From contig NZ_VKKU01000002.1 in assembly GCF_007280415.1 (NCBI RefSeq), positions 1,467,501 to 1,531,500 of the forward strand: DNA of 64,000 nucleotides, read 5' to 3'. Of the stretch, positions 60,391-64,000 are shown in pieces. The translations under genes were made by a program, and so were the position numbers. Source of the stretch: Sphingorhabdus contaminans. GTDB lineage: Bacteria; Pseudomonadota; Alphaproteobacteria; Sphingomonadales; Sphingomonadaceae. Each line of letters starts with the position of its first letter. The stretch's first letter is position 1. Under the pieces are notes generated by a model. The model ran no database searches. It was not told where the DNA came from and saw nothing but the letters and a program-made list of their open reading frames with translations.

Positions 60391-62133
60391 ATGCCCGACA
60401 TGCTGATCAAGAACGGAACCGTTGTCGACGGTACCGGCGCCCCCGCTTTCGCCGCTGACGTTCGCATCAAGGATGGCCTGATCGCCGAAGTAGGCCGCGA
60501 TCTGCCTTCGCACGGTGAACGCATTGTCGATGCCGATGGTTGCTATGTCGCGCCCGGCTTCATCGAAAGCCACACCCATTATGACGCCAGCATGTGGTGG
60601 CAGCCTGATCTCGATCCGCTGCCCGGCTATGGTGCGACGACGATGATTTTGGGCAATTGCGGCTTTTCAATGGCTCCGCTTCACCCGTCCAAACAAGCCC
60701 GCGATGAGGTCATGGGAATCTTCTCCTTTTTCGAAGATATCCCCATCGGTCCGTTCCAGCAGAATGTTCCATGGGACTGGACGACCTGGTCCGAATATCG
60801 CAAATCCTTTGAAAACAGCGTCAAGGTGCCGCTGAACTATGCCAGCTATGTCGGGCATATCCCGTTGCGTCTGGCGGCGATGGGCATGGACGCCTGGGAC
60901 CGTGCAGCGACGCCGGAAGAGATTGCCAAAATGGCCGAACTGCTCGACGATGCCCTTGCGGCAGGCGCACTTGGCCTGTCGGACAATATGCACGACCATG
61001 ACGGCGACAACCGCCCGGTTCCCTCTTTGCTCGCCTGCGATGCGGAATTTTCCGCGCTGTTCGACGTGATGGATCGCTATCCTGCAACCTGTTACCAGAT
61101 CATCGTCGATACCTTCATGCGGATGAATGGCCCTGCCAACCTGAAACGGCTTGAGAATCTGCTGGCCGGACGCAAAATCCGGGTGCAGATTGCAGGTGGC
61201 ATTCCGACCCTGTTTTTCCAGGCCGGCATCCTGCCGGAAATGCAGAAAACGATCGACGAGATGCGTGCGGCGGGCATCGATGTCTGGCCGGGCTTCGCCC
61301 ATGTCTCGCCAACCAGTGTGCTCAGCATCACCAAGTCCCTGATCTTCGCACAATCGAACGATTATGTCTGGCACGAGGTGGTGCTGGCCGAAAGCTACGA
61401 GGAAAAGGAGCGTTTGCTGCGCGATCCGGATTGGCGGGCACGCGCCCGCGAAAGCTGGGACACGCAGGCATGGGATCACAGCCCGCTCAAAAATCCGCAG
61501 GAACTGCTGTTGCTCGATAGCGAAAATGGCACGGGCCCGATTGGCGGCACGCTCAAGGAATTTGCCGACAGCCGCGGCGTGCATCGCAGTGATGCCATGG
61601 CGGACTGGATCTTGGAAAATGGATTGCTTTCCACCGTCCACATGGCGCCGTTCCCCAAAAATGAGGAACTGACCGTTGCGTTGATGCGCGATCCGAAAAC
61701 AGTCGGAAATATTTCCGATGCTGGTGCCCATCTGCAGATGCTGTGCGGTGGCGGCGAAAACTCCCTCCTGCTCACCAAATATGTGCGTGAGGAAAAGGCG
61801 ATTACCATCGAGGAAGCCGTCCACATCATGACCGGAAAGCTGGCCGAGCATTTCTTCCTGCACGATCGCGGTGTAATCGCACCGGGCAAGCGGGCAGATA
61901 TCACCGTGTTCAACCTCGACGAGGTGACGTACCACCCCTTTGAGAAAGCCTGGGATGTGCCTGACGGTAAGGGCGGAAAGACATGGCGGTTCACCCGTAA
62001 AGCGGCGCCAATGCGGCTGACATTGGTGAATGGCGAACCTACCTTTGAAAATGGCGCCTATACCGGAGCCAAGCCCGGCCAGTTTCTTTCCCCTGCCAAT
62101 GATGATGCCCCCGTGGCCATAGCAGCGGAGTAG
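60391..62133 (+). CDS. N-acyl-D-amino-acid deacylase family amidohydrolase (copy 2)
   Basis: 580-aa paralogue of the 44503-46215 product. Metal motifs intact: HTH in GFIESHTHYDASMWW, Cys in ILGNCGFSMAP, and Asp in NISDAGAHLQML; C-terminal APGKRADITVF. It has VPWDWTTWSEYRKSFE where copy 1 has LPWDWETFPEYLDRLD, so the two share an architecture but differ in sequence. GAGGAGAGAG precedes the ATG at 60391. It is followed five bases later by the second Coq4-like gene. Function is unknown; an amide or ester-linked intermediate is a natural substrate guess. Confidence 0.85.
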   Translation: MPDMLIKNGTVVDGTGAPAFAADVRIKDGLIAEVGRDLPSHGERIVDADGCYVAPGFIESHTHYDASMWWQPDLDPLPGYGATTMILGNCGFSMAPLHPSKQARDEVMGIFSFFEDIPIGPFQQNVPWDWTTWSEYRKSFENSVKVPLNYASYVGHIPLRLAAMGMDAWDRAATPEEIAKMAELLDDALAAGALGLSDNMHDHDGDNRPVPSLLACDAEFSALFDVMDRYPATCYQIIVDTFMRMNGPANLKRLENLLAGRKIRVQIAGGIPTLFFQAGILPEMQKTIDEMRAAGIDVWPGFAHVSPTSVLSITKSLIFAQSNDYVWHEVVLAESYEEKERLLRDPDWRARARESWDTQAWDHSPLKNPQELLLLDSENGTGPIGGTLKEFADSRGVHRSDAMADWILENGLLSTVHMAPFPKNEELTVALMRDPKTVGNISDAGAHLQMLCGGGENSLLLTKYVREEKAITIEEAVHIMTGKLAEHFFLHDRGVIAPGKRADITVFNLDEVTYHPFEKAWDVPDGKGGKTWRFTRKAAPMRLTLVNGEPTFENGAYTGAKPGQFLSPANDDAPVAIAAE

Positions 62134-62138
62134 CGAAC

Positions 62139-63023
62139 ATGACCGATGTGAAGGTAGGGGCTGGCGAGCGCGAATATTTCAACGGCAAGATCCGCAAGGT
62201 CGAAACCGAAAGTTCGGTGCTAATCAGCTCATCCAAATATCTGAACCATCAGGAACTTCGGCATCTGGTGTCCCAGGAAATGCTTCGGCGCAATGGAGCG
62301 GATATGCCCAACACCGCCTTCATCCCCGAAGTGGCGCAGATCTTGATGATGCTGGAGGATTTCCCCCGCATCATCGCGCTGTTCGAACAGGAAAAAGCGC
62401 GGCTGCCACAGTTCAGGAAATGGTGCGACGACCGCTCGCTTTCCGATTTCAAAAAGGATGAAGTCAAGGACTGCGCGCCCGGGACATTGGGCGCGGCGCT
62501 TTTCGACTTCATGGTCAATTCGGGCTATGAACTGGATATCTTCTACCGTGAAATCCAGGTCGTGAACGATCTGACATTCTATCTTCGCCAGACTGCGCTG
62601 ACCCATGATATCGAGCATATCGTGACCGGCTTTGGTCCCAATCATGGCGGTGAAATCGCGCTTCTGGTCGGAAATCTGCACGCCAAGGCGCGGTATTTCC
62701 ATCCGGAACTGGCGGCCTTTTTCAACCGCGTGCCCAGCTATTTACGGGCCAAGACGATCATGAAGGATATGCTGCACTACGCCGAGGGCTATGCGCTCAA
62801 TCTGGAAGCGGAATATGTCGGTGCTACACAGGCGCGGAACTGGAAATATCCGATCATGCTTGCCGACTGGCGGGCCATGGTCGACTGGCAGATTTCCGAC
62901 ATCCGGGAGGAACTGGGCATCACCCCGGTGCCACCGGCAGGACTGTGGGCAGATACAAATAATCTTGTCGAAGACGCGCTGCATGCTAATGACGATATCG
63001 CTTCGGCGGTGGCCGCCGAATAA
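62139..63023 (+). CDS. Coq4-family protein (copy 2)
   Basis: 294-aa protein with the Coq4 HDxxHx11E motif: His156-Asp157, His160 and Glu172 in LTHDIEHIVTGFGPNHGGEIA. It shares SSVLISSSKYLN, DCAPGTLG and the central motif with copy 1 but has an extra N-terminal 10 residues and a longer C terminus (VPPAGLWADTNNLVEDALHANDD). The family carries a metal site and is known from quinone synthesis; its role in this catabolic island is not known. It is directly downstream of amidohydrolase copy 2, the same pairing as at 44503-47033. Confidence 0.83.
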   Translation: MTDVKVGAGEREYFNGKIRKVETESSVLISSSKYLNHQELRHLVSQEMLRRNGADMPNTAFIPEVAQILMMLEDFPRIIALFEQEKARLPQFRKWCDDRSLSDFKKDEVKDCAPGTLGAALFDFMVNSGYELDIFYREIQVVNDLTFYLRQTALTHDIEHIVTGFGPNHGGEIALLVGNLHAKARYFHPELAAFFNRVPSYLRAKTIMKDMLHYAEGYALNLEAEYVGATQARNWKYPIMLADWRAMVDWQISDIREELGITPVPPAGLWADTNNLVEDALHANDDIASAVAAE

Positions 63024-63068
63024 AGAGCATAATCGCAATTGTCGATTTACAGTGCAAGATAACCTCTA

Positions 63069-63102
63069 TATGCGTAAAATACATATAAACTAATTACGCA
63101 TA
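63069..63102. promoter_or_regulatory. Operator-like perfect inverted repeat S7 upstream of the last SDR
   Basis: TATGCGTA (63069-63076), 18-base spacer, TACGCATA (63095-63102); with flanking bases the repeat is a perfect 10 bp (ATATGCGTAA/TTACGCATAT). Same 34-base outer geometry as S2 and S6. It begins a new unit that includes the SDR and the transporter. Confidence 0.68.
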
Positions 63103-63117
63103 TCGAGGGAGAGGGAC

Positions 63118-63876
63118 GTGCGCGGGCTTTCGGGCAAAGTTGGAATTGTCGCCGGCGGCGGTAGGGGTATCGGTGCCGCAACGGCACGGCGTTTGGCCCA
63201 GGAAGGCGCGCATGTGGTCATTGGCGACCTGATGGGTGACTGGGCGCGCGAAGTAGCCGAAGATATTGTCGCCCAGGGCGGCAAGGCTGTCGGCGTTGAT
63301 CTTGATGGCACCAGCGCAGAATCGCAGGCTGCGATTGTCGCCAAGGCAGTGGAGGCCTTTGGCGGACTTGATTTCTACCACAGCAATCTGGCGGGCGGGA
63401 CGGAAGGCGATATCGATGCGCTCAATTGCCCGGTCGAGGTGCTCGAGAAAAGTTTTGCGATCAATACCAAAAGCCATTTCCTTGCAACGCAGGCAGCCCT
63501 GCCGAAAATCATCGAACGGGGTGGTGGTGCAATGATCTATACATCGAGCGGAGCTGCCTCAGGCGGCGCCCCCTGGCAAGTGGCCTATCCCATGACCAAA
63601 AATGCCATCCACGCCCTCGCGCGGCATGTTGCCAGCAAATATGGGAAGCAGGGCGTCCGCGCGAATGTGATCTGTCCGGGACTTGTTCTGACCGAAGCCG
63701 TTAAACAACATCTGACAGATGAATATGTCGAACGCGGGCTGAAGGCAGTGCCCCATGTGCGTTTGGGGCAACCGGAAGATATTGCCGCGGCAGTCACATT
63801 TCTTGCGTCGGAAGATGGCGCCTGGGTCAACGGGCAGGTCTGGCATGTGAACGGCGGAGCACAAATGCGTGACTGA
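63118..63876 (+). CDS. SDR family oxidoreductase with SNLAG motif, GTG start
   Basis: 252-aa SDR: AGGGRGIGAATA cofactor motif, GDLMGDW, YHSNLAGG in place of NNAG, TSSGAASGGAPW with Ser, AYPMTK as Tyr-x3-Lys, and WVNGQVWHVNGG. It starts with GTG after GAGGGAGAGGGA, since no ATG is near the family N terminus. The first gene after site S7 and overlapping the transporter start by eight bases. A hydroxysteroid dehydrogenase is likely; site on the steroid unknown. Confidence 0.8.
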   Translation: MRGLSGKVGIVAGGGRGIGAATARRLAQEGAHVVIGDLMGDWAREVAEDIVAQGGKAVGVDLDGTSAESQAAIVAKAVEAFGGLDFYHSNLAGGTEGDIDALNCPVEVLEKSFAINTKSHFLATQAALPKIIERGGGAMIYTSSGAASGGAPWQVAYPMTKNAIHALARHVASKYGKQGVRANVICPGLVLTEAVKQHLTDEYVERGLKAVPHVRLGQPEDIAAAVTFLASEDGAWVNGQVWHVNGGAQMRD

Positions 63877-64000
63877 AGTCGCCGCGCCCCGCCTTTCAAA
63901 CCGCTGGCTTGTCCTGTTCCTGCTGCTGCTGATCTTTATCTTCAACTATGCCGACCGATTTCTGATTTCCGGTCTTGTGGGACCGATCAAGAAAGAGTTC
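63869..64000 (+). CDS. MFS transporter, 3' truncated by window edge
   Basis: Only the first 44 residues are visible, starting with GTG that overlaps the SDR stop. After a short polar leader comes a first transmembrane segment (WLVLFLLLLIFIFN) and the motif NYADRFLISGLVGPIKKEF, characteristic of the loop after TM1 in major facilitator transporters of the spinster/anion-symporter type. It probably brings a steroid across the inner membrane. Substrate cannot be determined from the fragment. Confidence 0.75.
   Translation, partial: MTEVAAPRLSNRWLVLFLLLLIFIFNYADRFLISGLVGPIKKEF

Noticed and set aside
60667-61935. A 422-codon minus-strand open frame over the second amidohydrolase
   Set aside because: The plus strand encodes a complete amidohydrolase with metal motifs; the antisense frame has no recognisable domain.
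1-64000. Search by eye for tRNA, rRNA, phage or transposase genes
   Set aside because: None recognised; all intergenic spaces are short and explained by promoters or leaders, though small RNAs cannot be excluded without computation.

Overview
The window looks like part of a large steroid (bile-salt or sterol) catabolism island from an alphaproteobacterium, most likely a sphingomonad. The lineage is inferred from the mix of TonB receptor, many SDR and NTF2-like enzymes and the dense translationally coupled operons; I cannot run a search. Sixty-three protein genes fill almost all of it. No tRNA, rRNA, CRISPR array or insertion sequence was seen, and no gene-free stretch exceeds about 140 bp.

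Region 1 (506-16147, minus strand) is one long operon that reproduces the actinobacterial HIP (C/D-ring) pathway: fadD3, ketosteroid isomerase, a MaoC hydratase, ipdF, two large/small acyl-CoA dehydrogenase pairs, a hydroxyacyl-CoA dehydrogenase, fadA6, echA20, ipdC, a crotonase, ipdB, ipdA, and then hsaC and an SDR. A truncated SDR (1-509) converges on it from the left edge.

Region 2 (16275-27031, plus) diverges from region 1. It carries the A/B-ring genes hsaA, hsaD, hsaB, hsaE, hsaG, hsaF, followed by a KstD-like flavoprotein, a sulfotransferase, an SDR, a DUF1214-type protein, an SRPBCC protein and an NTF2-like protein.

Region 3 (27024-41185) has several short divergent units: a TauD-type dioxygenase and SDR; two NTF2-like dehydratase candidates, one of which keeps all the BaiE (bile acid 7alpha-dehydratase) active-site residues; a Baeyer-Villiger monooxygenase and TonB receptor; another NTF2-like protein with a membrane-anchored protein of unknown function; and a minus operon with three SDRs, a 3-ketosteroid dehydrogenase and an OYE-type flavoenzyme.

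Region 4 (41287-47033) has an SDR, an EthD-like protein and an AtuA-family protein, facing a D-aminoacylase-type amidohydrolase coupled to a Coq4-family protein. Region 5 (47142-59527, plus) has an SDR, a FadD19-like and a second acyl-CoA ligase, a degenerate amidohydrolase, a KshA-like Rieske oxygenase, a secreted amidohydrolase, an amidase, a CYP51-like P450 with its ferredoxin, and a secreted metallo-beta-lactamase-fold hydrolase. Region 6 (59517-64000) has an XRE-type regulator, a second amidohydrolase plus Coq4-family pair, an SDR, and the start of an MFS transporter.

Taken together: the TonB receptor and MFS protein would import the steroid. The SDRs, KSI, KstD, NTF2-like dehydratases, OYE, KshA and P450 would modify the nucleus, and FadD19-like and beta-oxidation enzymes would remove the side chain. 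Hsa enzymes would open rings A/B and the FadD3-Ipd-FadA6 set would degrade rings C/D to central metabolites. The two most interesting things not explained by known steroid pathways are (i) a fixed-geometry inverted repeat, TTTGCGTA-N18-TACGCAAA, found in six of the promoter regions (seven sites), which suggests one regulator controls the island, and (ii) a duplicated module of D-aminoacylase-like amidohydrolase plus Coq4-like protein.
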